Assembly: GCA_963693365.1 (NCBI GenBank)
Contig: CAVNZM010000013.1
Span: forward strand, 7,378,001 to 7,442,000
DNA: 64,000 nucleotides
Source of the DNA: Amoebidium appalachense
Lineage: Eukaryota; Ichthyosporea
Direction: 5' to 3'
Shown here: piece by piece, positions 44,888 to 55,346 of the stretch
How the letters are laid out: each line of letters opens with the position of its first letter
Numbering within the stretch: position 1 is the stretch's first letter
Translations under genes and position numbers: made by a program
Notes under the pieces: generated by a model
What the model was told of the DNA's origin: nothing
Database searches by the model: none
The model's input: the letters and a program-made list of their open reading frames with translations, nothing else

Positions 44888-46177
44888 CTAATCTTGTTCG
44901 TCTTCATCACTGTCCCCGTGAATAACATGTATATCTGAAACTTGCTTTGCTCGTGTCCTGCCACTGCGGGCAGGGGCTGGTTTCTGACTCGGTTTTGGTT
45001 TCTTTGCTCGACCACTTTCTTTCCCTTTCTTCCCCTCGACCTTCTCGCCCATACCCATCATGTCCTCCAATTCCTCATCTATTGCCATCTCAAATGCCGT
45101 CTCTTCCTGGCGGTGCCGTTTGTACACACCGAAAGAAATATCTGACACTCCTCTCTTTGAACCCTGGGAATATGCAGAGGGGTTCGACATCATGGAGGCA
45201 CCAAAAGTGCGGGATTGGGAAAAAGGTGCAGGAGTGCTGGTAACGGTGGTGAGGGACGGATTGAAGGGGGGTACGGGCATGACAGAGGCTAAACCGGGTG
45301 GGGGGAGGGCGAGAATGGGCAGGGGGAGGTTGAGGGGGGTTTTGGGCTGAGTGGTACCGGGCGGGGGGAGGGGTGGGGGTGGGATTTTGATTGGTCGTAC
45401 CAGGGGGGGAGGGGGGGGGCGAGACCGTGTTGGACGGTAATGTCGGGGAGGGGCTGGGGGTCATTCCACCCACGAAGTTTCTGTGTGCTCTCGTCGATTG
45501 TTCTACGGTATGATTCCCTCATGGTCGCAATGTGTGACTGAAGCTTGGTAATCTCGGCCCGGTATCTTTCCCCTTCAGCCTGATGCTCCAGGATATCGGC
45601 CACCTTTCCAACAAGCTGCCCTTCGAGGTCCCGATTCTTTGCCGATAACACCTGTTCCTTTGCATCTGCAAAGTGTTTTTGTTTGGCCGCCGCCGATTTT
45701 AGCTCGGCAATTTCCCCCTTAAGGATTTGGATGTCGTGATCCTTCGTTTGTAATTCTTTCTCTGCGGCTTCCAGCTTCTCCTGCAATTCGGTGGTTGGGG
45801 TGGTGACAGCGGGTGCAGTGGCCGCAGTACCGACCTTTGCCAATGCAGAGGCAATGGCACTGTCTACTTTCGACTGCAACACAGTCTCCAAGTACTCTTC
45901 GAACATTTTTGGATCGACGGGAGCAGTGTCGCCGGAGTGTGGGGGGGGGTTGGATGGGGGGGGGACTTCGCCGCCGGAGTGTGGGGGGGGGTTGGATGGG
46001 GGGGGGACTTCGCCGCCGGAGTGTGGGGGGGGGTTGGATGGGGGGGGGGACTTCGCCGCCGGAGTGTGGGGGGGGGGGGTTGGATGGGGGGGGGACTTCC
46101 GATGTGACGGGGTCGGCGGACTTGCTGATGTTGGTTTCGTATGACCCCGACCCGGGAGTTTGCTGGGAATAATCCAT
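44888..46177 (-). CDS. Element gene C: proline-rich coiled-coil protein
   Basis: ATG 46175-46177 opens MDYSQQTPGSGSYETNISKS. Then come about four copies of a PPPSNPPPHSGGEV-like repeat, whose poly-C/G runs break the frame. From about 45906 the frame is open (MFEEYLETVLQSK) with a long heptad coiled coil (ELQEKLEAAEKELQTKDHDI onwards). A Pro-rich stretch with a second frame change (about 45290-45420) leads into a basic KKPKPSQK segment and an acidic C-terminal tail (GDSDEDEQD) ending at 44888. Total about 425 residues if the homopolymer shifts are errors. Likely a structural or nuclear scaffolding protein; no family recognised. Confidence 0.65.
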
Positions 46178-46199
46178 CGTGACAGTTTTCACAAAAAAA

Positions 46200-46515
46200 A
46201 GGATAAACAAAGGGAAAAAAAGAAAGGAAGTCTTACGTTTCTCTGCGCAAACACAGTCGTGTGCAAACCCAGTCGTGAACAAGGGAAAAAGGAAAAAAAA
46301 AAACAAGGGAAAAAGGAAAAAAAAAAGAAAGTGCTACGAATACGATTCTCTGTTGTGAACAAAGGAAAAAGTAAAAAAAAAGAGTGTTACGTTTCTCTGC
46401 GCAAACACAGTCCTGTGCAAACCCAGTCGTGAACAAGAGAGAAAAAAAAAAAAAGAGAGTGTTACGTTTCTCTAGGCAAACACCGTCGTGTGCAAACACA
46501 GCCATGAACAAAAGA
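46200..46515 (-). repeat. Degenerate repeats upstream of gene C
   Basis: Four blocks with GTTACGTTTCTCTGCGCAAA, CACAGTCGTGTGCAAACCCA and GTCGTGAACAAGGGAAAAA. The words GCGCAAACACA and GTGAACAA recur in the array at 49855-50870, which likewise lies upstream of a minus-strand gene. Confidence 0.8.
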
Positions 46516-46567
46516 ATCAGAAAAGTAGAAAATGACAGCGCTGTGAACTGATATAAAAAAACCGCCA

Positions 46568-46786
46568 TCAATAATTTATATGAAGCCATTGCGCAAAATA
46601 CGATCTTATGTTACGAGAATCAAGCATAAGAAAAACAGAACTTTTTGGCGCTGTTAGTGAATATATCTCTAATCGTGTTTGGTTCACAGGTAAACTGTAT
46701 AAAAAAGGTGAATATACGAAATAAAAATATAATATACAGGAAAAAACGAGCGCTAGTTTAAAACATCGAAGGATATACGCTTTCAC
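46568..46786 (-). CDS. Possible small membrane ORF
   Basis: 72 codons with one hydrophobic segment (LALVFSCILYFYFVYSPFLY) in AT-rich DNA. There is no homology, promoter or repeat of the pattern to support it, and AT-rich sequence gives such frames by chance. Confidence 0.2.
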   Translation of the reverse strand: MKAYILRCFKLALVFSCILYFYFVYSPFLYSLPVNQTRLEIYSLTAPKSSVFLMLDSRNIRSYFAQWLHINY

Positions 46787-46981
46787 AACATCTTATTCGC
46801 GGACCTTTTTACGTGCAAGCGGTTTGATTGGTGCATAGGGGTTGGTTCTTGCCCCACGTGATTCGCGGCGCTGATGCTCAGGGTATTCTGATTGACCGAA
46901 ATCGAAGCATCGGATTCAAATTGGGCAAATACAAAACGCTTTCCAACCAAAATCCCAAGCGCATGGTTGTTTATTTATAGA

Positions 46982-47481
46982 NNNNNNNNNNNNNNNNNNN
47001 NNNNNNNNNNNNNNNNNNNNNNNNNNNNNNNNNNNNNNNNNNNNNNNNNNNNNNNNNNNNNNNNNNNNNNNNNNNNNNNNNNNNNNNNNNNNNNNNNNNN
47101 NNNNNNNNNNNNNNNNNNNNNNNNNNNNNNNNNNNNNNNNNNNNNNNNNNNNNNNNNNNNNNNNNNNNNNNNNNNNNNNNNNNNNNNNNNNNNNNNNNNN
47201 NNNNNNNNNNNNNNNNNNNNNNNNNNNNNNNNNNNNNNNNNNNNNNNNNNNNNNNNNNNNNNNNNNNNNNNNNNNNNNNNNNNNNNNNNNNNNNNNNNNN
47301 NNNNNNNNNNNNNNNNNNNNNNNNNNNNNNNNNNNNNNNNNNNNNNNNNNNNNNNNNNNNNNNNNNNNNNNNNNNNNNNNNNNNNNNNNNNNNNNNNNNN
47401 NNNNNNNNNNNNNNNNNNNNNNNNNNNNNNNNNNNNNNNNNNNNNNNNNNNNNNNNNNNNNNNNNNNNNNNNNNNNNNNNN
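46982..47481. other. Assembly gap (500 N)
   Basis: Exactly 500 N, which usually stands for a gap of unknown true length. Any reading frame across it is meaningless. Core genes of the element could lie here. Confidence 0.99.
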
Positions 47482-48260
47482 TAAGACGTTACTCCGATAT
47501 GCCTTTCATATTATAAGCGCACTTATACTGTACTTTGCATGCATTCGTTCCCATTATCAATTTATTGGCAGTGTATTTGGATAATATAGTGTGATATTTA
47601 TAATATATATGTAATGCATTATCAACACTTATATCTTTATGGTGGTGATATCATTCGTATGTTGGCAATATATGCTTGATATGGAACATACTTACATATT
47701 TCTTATTTGTAATGTGTTGGGAGTGTATTAATCATACCTCTGTTTATGTCATCAATATACTCACGATATATAAGCAACCTATCGGCGATACCGCATTTAT
47801 ATATTGATTATAGTTGGATCATATGTTGGCAATACATTGTTTATATGTTTCTTGATATTTAAATCTTTGTATTTCTATGAATTGCATATTGGCAATACAT
47901 TAATAATGCGTTCATAGTGCAACTACAATGCGAAAATACAGTATTATCCATATCATTATCTGTATTTTTGATATTATTTGGTTGTTATTGTAATATCGCC
48001 CGGGTATAATTGATATTGGCAATACGTCTATAATGCTAGCGCAATAGTAATGCAATGGCAATGTAATGGCACTCTAATGTATTGGCGATATTGAAGTAAC
48101 ATATACTGGATAATATATTCATATCAGCGGGATATCGACAATAGAGGGTATTGGTACTGTATTACCATTGACAATACCAAAGCAATATTATTGCAATATG
48201 GCGTTCCTATTGGCGGCAAGGGGTTCTATTGCCAATATCGCCAATAGCGCCAATAGCAAA
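47482..48260. repeat. AT-rich region dense in TTGGCAATA-type words
   Basis: Strongly AT-rich. ATTGGCAATAC, GTTGGCAATA, ATTGGCGATA and the complements TTGCCAATA and CGCCAATAG recur about ten or more times (for example near 47663, 47826, 47890, 48013, 48091, 48225-48275). It lies between the gap and the promoter of gene D. Could be a replication or segregation origin, or a decayed satellite. Confidence 0.65.
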
Positions 48261-48391
48261 AAATACGTTGGCAATACTTCCGGGAAGTTTGCTGATGAAA
48301 CACGCAAGCGCGCACTCGTGGTCGTGCAGCGCCTCGAGAACTGGCACCTTGCGAATGAGTGTGCGTCGACGCAGGCGGGGACTCTGGAGGG

Positions 48392-48399
48392 TATAAAAG
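48392..48399 (+). promoter_or_regulatory. TATA box of gene D
   Basis: TATAAAAG, 52 bp before ATG 48451, within GGGTATAAAAGCG. Confidence 0.7.
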
Positions 48400-48450
48400 C
48401 GTGTGTCTGACACGGGGAGCTGCCAGTCTGCATCTGCACCAGAACCGACC

Positions 48451-48969
48451 ATGGCTTTTGAGCAGGACCTGAAGCTATTCGTGAATAGACTTTCGCTGTT
48501 TGTATCCAACATGACGTTCGACTCGAACGGCGCCGGGAGGGTGGGGAGCCGGCCGCTACAGCTCCACGCAAGACTCGGCAAGGGCGACACGATGCTGTCG
48601 GACACGATGCTGCCGCTGCAGTCGGTGGAAACCTCCAATCGAGATGGACTCAACCACCTTGTGTTTTCGACGTGTCCGCTGGAGGGGGCCGGGGATGCGG
48701 TGACCATCGACCTGGATTGGGGCAAGTCGTTTCGGCTGACCTGGGAGCGCTGGGACACCACGCTGTCGCTGCTGCAACCGAGGGATCCGACGGAGGAGGA
48801 GGGCATGAGCGAGGGACGAGCTGTCCCCATGGAGGCAAAGAGAAAACGAACAACCCTTCTGCGAATCGACTTTTTGAAGGACTTCCTTTGGCATGACATG
48901 GGGTGCGACATTCTGTCGCTGCAGTTATATGAATCAGTACAGAAAAATAGGCGGCAGTGTAGAGAATAA
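48451..48969 (+). CDS. Element gene D: unknown 172-residue protein
   Basis: ATG in a good context (GACCATGG) shortly after a TATA box. It reads MAFEQDLKLFVNRLSLFVSN with alternating hydrophobic residues that suggest a beta-rich compact fold. It contains ITIDLDWGKSF-like strands, a basic EAKRKRTT segment near residue 130 that could be a nuclear signal, and a C-terminal helix. GC-rich codons contrast with the AT-rich DNA just upstream. Not recognised; a DNA-binding or processivity-type fold is only a guess. Confidence 0.65.
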   Translation: MAFEQDLKLFVNRLSLFVSNMTFDSNGAGRVGSRPLQLHARLGKGDTMLSDTMLPLQSVETSNRDGLNHLVFSTCPLEGAGDAVTIDLDWGKSFRLTWERWDTTLSLLQPRDPTEEEGMSEGRAVPMEAKRKRTTLLRIDFLKDFLWHDMGCDILSLQLYESVQKNRRQCRE

Positions 48970-49432
48970 TGCAGGTATCGCGCAGTGCGTGTGTGTGTGC
49001 GACTGCCGGTGAAGGTGCAACTGTGCCCTGGATGGCGCAGCATGTGAATATAAGGAGGCCCACAGCCAGGGAGTCATCGGAGCACATGTCTGGTGTGCGT
49101 TGGGATTATGGTCGATAATATTGTTACAAATATGTGGGTTTGGAGTGTCCATTAGGGAGCCAGCCCTACACTCAGGATATATATATATAAGTATAAGCAG
49201 ATACACGTCACCTGAAACTTGTTGCACTGAGTAACAATAATTATCTTACTCAAGGTACTGATTCTGAGTAACACAGACAAGTGTCCCACACTAGATGTTA
49301 CTCGACCAAATATGATAAGAATTTCCAACCCATTTCCGAACTACCGTGTGCATACAATTCCTTGTCTTGTCTGTAGATACATACTAAGTAACAGAATGAA
49401 ATCACTCGCATGTGTTATCCCTCATGATTGTA

Positions 49433-49789
49433 TCAATCCGTTTCATCCGGAGTCTTAGCGGACTGGCCCAGACGTATGAGACAGGCCCGTAGAAAGTCCT
49501 TTTGCTTCTTCAGCTTGTCGTTTTCCAGCTGCAGCTCTTGGTTCTCCACCACCAAATTCTTGTTCTCTTCGCACACCTTGTTGCGCTCCTCTTGCAGGCC
49601 CTTGATCACCTCCCGCTGGTTCTTGTTCATTGTGCGCAGCGCGTCGTTGTCCTTGTCCATGTCGTTGTTCAACTCCCTCAGCTGCTGGATCAGCCCGTGC
49701 AGCCCCTCGTTGGCCTCCTTCAGCATCTTGTTGGTCTCTTGCAGCTGCTCGGTGTGTGCATCTTGGCGCTGTGTGACTGTTTCGTCCAT
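49433..49789 (-). CDS. Element gene E: short coiled-coil protein
   Basis: 118 residues, almost entirely heptad coiled coil (TEQLQETNKMLKEANEGLHG, then LVVENQELQLENDKLKKQKD) from about residue 12 to 100. The end is DETD. No other domain is present. The upstream region is the 116-bp array at 49855-50870; no TATA box was found. Resembles structural or adaptor coiled-coils only in a general way. Confidence 0.65.
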   Translation of the reverse strand: MDETVTQRQDAHTEQLQETNKMLKEANEGLHGLIQQLRELNNDMDKDNDALRTMNKNQREVIKGLQEERNKVCEENKNLVVENQELQLENDKLKKQKDFLRACLIRLGQSAKTPDETD

Positions 49790-49854
49790 TGTGTCGTTTG
49801 CAGCCGGTTGGGCAGGAGGTGTTTAGTTTTTCTATCCACGAAGCAAAGCAGTGT

Positions 49855-50870
49855 GAACAAAAAAAACGTCCCTCTTATTTTTACGAAGCAAAAGTGTGAC
49901 CCAAAAAAAAACGTTCCTCTTACACAGTGCAAAATAAAGCAAAATCCTATGATGCGCAAACACACCGTGAACTAAAAAAACTCGTCACTGATTATTTACA
50001 CGAAGTAAAACAGTGTGAACAAAAAAAAGCGCTCCTTACACAATGCAAAATAAAGCAAAATCCTATGATGCGCAAACACACCGTGAACTAAAAAAACTCG
50101 CCACTGATTATTTACACGAAGTAAAGCAGTGTGAACAAAAAAAAGCGCTCCTTACACAATGCAAAATAAAGCAAAATCCTATGATGCGCAAACACACCGT
50201 GAACTAAAAAAACTCGCCACTGATTATTTACACGAAGTAAAGCAGTGTGAACAAAAAAAAGCGCTCCTTACACAATGCAAAATAAAGCAAAATCCTATGA
50301 TGCGCAAACACACCGTGAACTAAAAAAACTCGCCACTGATTATTTACACGAAGTAAAGCAGTGTGAACAAAAAAAAGCGCTCCTTACACAATGCAAAATA
50401 AAGCAAAATCCTATGATGCGCAAACACACCGTGAACTAAAAAAACTCGCCACTGATTATTTACAAAGTAAAGCAGTGTGAACAAAAAAAAGCGCTCCTTA
50501 CACAGTGCAAAATAAAGCAAAATCCTATGATGCGCAAACACACCGTGAACTAAAAAAACTTGCCACTGATTATTTACAAAGTAAAGCAGTGTGAACAAAA
50601 AAAAGCGCTCCTTACACATTGCAAAATAAAGCAAAATCCTATGATGCGCAAACACACCGTGAACTAAAAAAACTCGCCACTGATTATTTACACGAAGTAA
50701 AGCAGTGTGAACAAAAAAAAGCGCTCCTTACACAGTGCAAAATAAAGCAAAATCCTATGATGCGCAAACACACCGTGAACTAAAAAAACTCGCCACTGAT
50801 TATTTACACGAAGTAAAGCAGTGTGAACAAAAAAAAGCGCTCCTTACACAATGCAAAATAAAACACACAC
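49855..50870 (-). repeat. Tandem repeat, 116-bp unit, about eight copies
   Basis: The unit contains AGCAGTGTGAACAAAAAAAA, GCGCTCCTTACACA, AAAATCCTATGATGCGCAAA and CACACCGTGAACTAAAAAAA. Copies are nearly identical; some lack CACG. It lies upstream of gene E, and short frames repeat with the unit. Confidence 0.95.
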
Positions 50871-51224
50871 ACACACACACCAAGCCATTTGTATCCAGCT
50901 CGGACCCCTTTTTGTGCGCACACTTCTGGTTGGTGTATAAGTATTGGATCCACGTGAGCGCGAGTTTCCTAAGTGCTGCTCAAAAAGTGACATGTTGTTC
51001 CCAGCAGGCAGTGCACCGATTCGCTATCAGTTGACATCGTGTTCAAGCAGTCAGCACCATGTGATTGTGTACTTTTCCTGACCAATTTTTGTATCCCTGA
51101 TAGACAGAATAATGCTCGTAATTGTTGGGAAGCATATTCGTGTTTTTTTAGGAGTTGCTACATCAAAATACATTGTGTTCAAACACTGACGGCCAAGTTG
51201 CAAAGATCGGATTACAATCCAATC

Positions 51225-51465
51225 TGTCAAAATGACAATTCTCAAGTCAAAACATGCTCTTGTTGATCCAATCAGAATTCATCAATCAGTCAGCAGATTT
51301 GGTTGAGCCCCAACTTATCGGATACACCAAGATGCCCAAATGACAATTAGCCAATCAGATATTCACGCGATCTCTAGATCCAATCAAGCGTCGCGGCTGG
51401 GGTATATCCAACCAATCTAATGCAATAAAGCATCTGATGCCAAAGCCGGGCACGGCATATAAAAG
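51225..51465 (+). promoter_or_regulatory. CCAAT-rich TATA promoter of gene F
   Basis: Five CCAAT boxes (near 51219, 51269, 51343, 51381 and 51412) precede GGCATATAAAAGC; the TATAAAAG core is at 51458-51465, 85-92 bp before ATG 51550. The same 13-mer occurs upstream of gene G. Confidence 0.7.
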
Positions 51466-51549
51466 CCCATACTCTCTTCAATCCACACACCTTTTCCATG
51501 TTAGCTAGCTTCTCCCTTGGCACACAACGTACATCCAACTGTCACGAAA

Positions 51550-52350
51550 ATGAGTTCTAAAGATGACATCAAAGATCTAGAAAGGCGCGCTGAAAAAATG
51601 GAGACAAGACTCAAGACTTTGGAGGAGGATGCAAAGGCCCTGCGGGACACCCAGACCCGTTTCGCGTGCGCCCTTGCTAGGCACGCCCGCATGGCTTTAA
51701 GCAACAAGCGCACCACTACAGCAGCAACCGTGGCACCCCAAGCAGCAACCGTGGCACCCCCAGCAGCAACCGTGGCACCCCCAGCAGCAACCGTGGCACC
51801 CCCAGCGCTGACCGTGGCACCCCCTGTCCTGGCAGCGGCACCTGCACTTCGTGCTGGCGAGCATGGCAGCTCCTATCCCGTGGACTTGGCCCCCCAGCCC
51901 CTGCAGCGCTCACGTTTGCACATCACACAGGGGTCCAAGACACGGGAGAAACCACGAAGACAGCAGAAGAGGACACGAGAGGAAGTCAGAAGCTCTGGGT
52001 CGGAGGAGGAGTACCATCCTCCAGTGCCTGCTTGGTTCAACTTGAAGACCTTCACACAGGGGTCCAAGACACGGGAGAAACCACGAAGACAGCAGAAGAG
52101 GACACGAGAGGAAGTCAAAAGCTCTGGGTCGGAGGTACAGGAGGAAGTGCCTCCTTGGTTCAAGACCTTGTCCAAGACCTTGCTACGGGGACAGCAGTCA
52201 GAACCTGAGGAGTACTCGTCTTCTGAGGAGTACTCGTCTTCCGAGTCCAAGACCTTGACACGGGGACAGCAGAAAAGGGCACGAGCCAGTGAAGCCAGCA
52301 GCTCTGGGGCGTCTTCCGAGTCTTCAGACGAATATATCAACTGGCCTTGA
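51550..52350 (+). CDS. Element gene F: coiled coil plus repeats, SR/acidic tail
   Basis: 266 residues. The N-terminal coiled coil (SSKDDIKDLERRAEKMETRL, residues about 3-45) is followed by ATVAPPA repeats (about 55-95). An internal direct duplication of about 80 bp (51924-52005 and 52053-52135) gives two copies of a basic QGSKTREKPRRQQKRTREEV segment. The tail is Ser/Glu-rich (EEYSSSEEYSSSES, then SEASSSGASSESSDEY). The basic segments could be nuclear signals or bind nucleic acid. Same layout as gene G, towards which it converges. No family recognised. Confidence 0.7.
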   Translation: MSSKDDIKDLERRAEKMETRLKTLEEDAKALRDTQTRFACALARHARMALSNKRTTTAATVAPQAATVAPPAATVAPPAATVAPPALTVAPPVLAAAPALRAGEHGSSYPVDLAPQPLQRSRLHITQGSKTREKPRRQQKRTREEVRSSGSEEEYHPPVPAWFNLKTFTQGSKTREKPRRQQKRTREEVKSSGSEVQEEVPPWFKTLSKTLLRGQQSEPEEYSSSEEYSSSESKTLTRGQQKRARASEASSSGASSESSDEYINWP

Positions 52351-52424
52351 CACGGTGAAAAAAGGGGCCGCTATTAGAGAGTAGCCTCAGGCTATTCTAG
52401 TGCTTGTGTGCAGATGTACTTAAC

Positions 52425-53755
52425 ATTGAGTGTACTTAGGGTGGGGCTGTGCAGAGTGTACTTAGGGTGGTGCAGAGTGTACTTAGGGTGGGGCTGTGCA
52501 GAGTGTACTTAGGGTGGTGCAGAGGGTACTTAGGGTGGGGCTGTGCAGAGTGTACTTAGGGCTGTGCAGAGGTGTACTTAGGGTGGTGCAGAGGTGTACT
52601 TAGGGCTGTGCAGAGGTCTACTTAGGGTGGTGCAGACGTGTACTTAGGGTGGTGCAGAGGTCTACTTAGGGTGGTGCAGAGGTCTACTTAGGGTGGTGCA
52701 GACGTGTACTTAGGGTGGTGCAGAGGTGTACTTAGGGTGGTGCAGACGTGTACTTAGGGTGGTGCAGACGTGTACTTAGGGTGGTGCAGACGTGTACTTA
52801 GGGTGGTGCAGAGGTCTACTTAGGGTGGTGCAGACGTGTACTTAGGGTGGTGCAGAGGTGTACTTAGGGTGGTGCAGAGGTGTACTTAGGGCTGTGCAGA
52901 GGTGTACTTAGGGTGGTGCAGACGTGTACTTAGGGTGGTGCAGACGTGTACTTAGGGTGGTGCAGACGTGTACTTAGGGTGGTGCAGAGTGTACTTAGGG
53001 TGGGGCTGTGCAGAGTGTACTTAGGGTGGTGCAGAGTGTACTTAGGGTGGGGCTGTGCAGAGTGTACTTAGGGCTGTGCAGAGGTGTACTTAGGGTGGTG
53101 CAGAGGTGTACTTAGGGCTGTGCAGAGGTGTACTTAGGGTGGTGCAGACGTGTACTTAGGGTGGTGCAGAGGTCTACTTAGGGTGGTGCAGACGTGTACT
53201 TAGGGTGGTGCAGAGGTCTACTTAGGGTGGTGCAGAGGTCTACTTAGGGTGGTGCAGACGTGTACTTAAGGTGGTGCAGAGGTGTACTTAGGGTGGTGCA
53301 GACGTGTACTTAGGGTGGTGCAGACGTGTACTTAGGGTGGTGCAGAGGTGTACTTAGGGTGGTGCAGCGTGTACTTAGGGTGGGGCTGTGCAGAGTGTAC
53401 TTAGGGTGGTGCAGACGTGTACTTAGGGTGGTGCAGACGTGTACTTAGGGTGGTGCAGAGGTGTACTTAGGGTGGTGCAGAGTGTACTTAGGGTGGGGCT
53501 GTGCAGAGTGTACTTAGGGTGGTCAGAGTGTACTTAGGGCGGTGCAGAGTGTACTTAGGGTGGTGCAGAGTGTACTTAGGGTGGTGCAGAGTGTACTTAG
53601 GGTGGTGCAGAGTGTACTTAGGGTGGTGCAGAGTGTACTTAGGGTGGGGCTGTGCACCACAGTGTACTTAGGGTGGTGCAGACGTGTACTTAGGGTGGGG
53701 CTGTGCACCACAGTGTACTTAGGGTGGTGCAGAGTGTACTTAGGTGGGTGTCTTG
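52425..53755 (+). repeat. Dense tandem repeat, about 21-24-bp unit, 55-60 copies
   Basis: The consensus is GTACTTAGGGTGGTGCAGAG with variants (GACGTGT, GGGGCTGTGCAGAGT). It fills most of the space between the convergent 3' ends of genes F and G. Every unit carries TTAGGG. There is higher-order structure, as longer GGGGCTGTGCAG variants recur in groups. Confidence 0.97.
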
Positions 53756-54149
53756 TGGTGAAAGTAAAGTTTATGGCATACAGGCAGATGTGTGCTTTAA
53801 GCCTTAGGGAACTGTGGGCAGACATGTCAACACTTGGGCCTATGGGTAGACGTGTACACACTTAGTGTATTTGTTTGTGTCTCTCATGGTTATTTTATAG
53901 CATGAAGCACTGCAAAAAATGGTGTATGTTTCCGTGGTCCACGTACACAGAATCCTTTAATATGAACACAAGTGATTGTATAGAAAAAGAGTAAGTACGT
54001 ACATGATAGTCTAGTCAGATTACAAAGAACAAATCAACTTGGACCGAGTATATTCAAATACAAACTAAAAGAGAAAAGAAACAAATAAATCAAGACCGAT
54101 CAATTCAAATACAAATCAAAAGAGAATGCCACTTAGTCGACCAATCAAA

Positions 54150-55346
54150 TCAGTACATCTCATGCTCATACTGGTCAAACTCTTCCTGGTCAAGATCAAT
54201 GAGGGGAATTTCTTCAGTTTGTTTATGTTTGGGTTCAGGTTTGCGGTCATACACGACCGACTCACGATCAGACGCAGATTCGTCATCTGTCATATCATCG
54301 AGTACCTGATTTGCCCGTCGTTTGAGCCGCTTGGGGTTGAATGCTTCATCTGAGTCCCAATCGCATTGATCATGGACGCGTTTGGCGGGTGAGGCAGGTG
54401 AAGAGACAGACTCATTACCACCTGTGTATGCCTTCAAGTTCTTCTCCCGTCGCAGAATCTTCCTTCGGATGCTTTTTATGGTGTTTTGGGCTGCACACAC
54501 AGCAGCAATGGCCAGGCCCTCCGCCATTTCATCTTCAGCCGCCTTTGCCTCTTTGACACGCTCTCGAGCATTCTGGAGCTCCCCCCTCACACTAGTTAGC
54601 TGTGCATCGAGGTCCATCGTATGGTCATGCAACGAAGTCTCAGGTGTTTTGGTGTGCTTGGGCCTGGGCTTAGCGGCAGGGGTGGTCTTGGCAGGAGTGG
54701 TCTTGGTGGTAGGGGTGGTCTTGGCAGGAGTGGTCTTGGTGGTAGGGGTGGTCTTGGCAGGAGTGGTCTTGGTGGTAGGGGTGGTCTTGGCAGGAGTGGT
54801 CTTGGCGGCAGGGGTAGGGGCAGTCATAGGGGCGGTCTTGGCGGCAGGGGTGGGGGCAGTCACAGGGGCGGTCTTGGCGGCAGGGGTGGGGGCAGTCACA
54901 GGGGCGGTCTTGGCGGCAGGGATGGGGGCAGTCACAGGGGCGGTCTTGGCGGCAGGGGTGGGGGCAGTCACAGGGGCGGTCTTGGCGGCAGGGGTGGGGG
55001 CAGTCACAGTGGTGGTCATGGCCACAGGGGTAGTCTTGCAAGGGCCACTGAAAATGTAGTTTTCATAGGCCACCTGGCCATCCCGGTGGGGTGCTGCAGC
55101 CCGTTGCAGGCTGGCAAGCTCGGCCTGCAGGGTCTTGATCTGCTCTTCGGCTGCCCTCAGTCGTGCCTCTACATCAGAGGGCTGGGGTTGGGGGGGTCGG
55201 GGGGTACGCGCAGCATTCTCATTGGTCACTTGACTGCGGAGGCTGATGAGGTCGATGTGCAGGGCCGTTAAGCGAGACGAATGGTCCGTGTACAGAAAAT
55301 CAAAGCGCTTCTGCAGCTGTTGAAGCTCCTCTTTCAAAGAATCCAT
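54150..55346 (-). CDS. Element gene G: coiled coil, Thr/Pro/Ala repeats, basic and acidic tail
   Basis: 398 residues. Coiled coil at the start (MDSLKEELQQLQKRFDFLY) and again at about 60-90 (VEARLRAAEEQIKTLQAELA). The middle is built from KTAPVTAPTPAA and KTTPAKTTPT repeats (about 115-225), and a third helical segment follows (AQLTSVRGELQNARERVKEA). The C-terminus has a bipartite-like basic patch (PKRLKRR) and ends with an acidic LIDLDQEEFDQYEHEM. The architecture mirrors gene F. It suggests a multivalent, possibly nuclear, scaffold. No family recognised. Confidence 0.7.
   Translation of the reverse strand: MDSLKEELQQLQKRFDFLYTDHSSRLTALHIDLISLRSQVTNENAARTPRPPQPQPSDVEARLRAAEEQIKTLQAELASLQRAAAPHRDGQVAYENYIFSGPCKTTPVAMTTTVTAPTPAAKTAPVTAPTPAAKTAPVTAPIPAAKTAPVTAPTPAAKTAPVTAPTPAAKTAPMTAPTPAAKTTPAKTTPTTKTTPAKTTPTTKTTPAKTTPTTKTTPAKTTPAAKPRPKHTKTPETSLHDHTMDLDAQLTSVRGELQNARERVKEAKAAEDEMAEGLAIAAVCAAQNTIKSIRRKILRREKNLKAYTGGNESVSSPASPAKRVHDQCDWDSDEAFNPKRLKRRANQVLDDMTDDESASDRESVVYDRKPEPKHKQTEEIPLIDLDQEEFDQYEHEMY

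Noticed and set aside
46892-47584. 230-codon frame at the scaffold gap
   Set aside because: Consists mostly of N; not interpretable.
53523-53861. Frames of about 110 codons on both strands in the TTAGGG-bearing array
   Set aside because: They repeat with the unit and exist on both strands, as expected from a tandem array.
52425-53865. CRISPR-like array
   Set aside because: Units are contiguous tandem copies without unique spacers, and the context is eukaryotic.
54621-55271. 216-codon plus-strand Gly-rich frame and 123-codon minus-strand Cys-rich frame over gene G
   Set aside because: Shadow frames of the Thr/Pro/Ala repeats of gene G, which alone has the promoter, coiled coils and a normal C-terminus.
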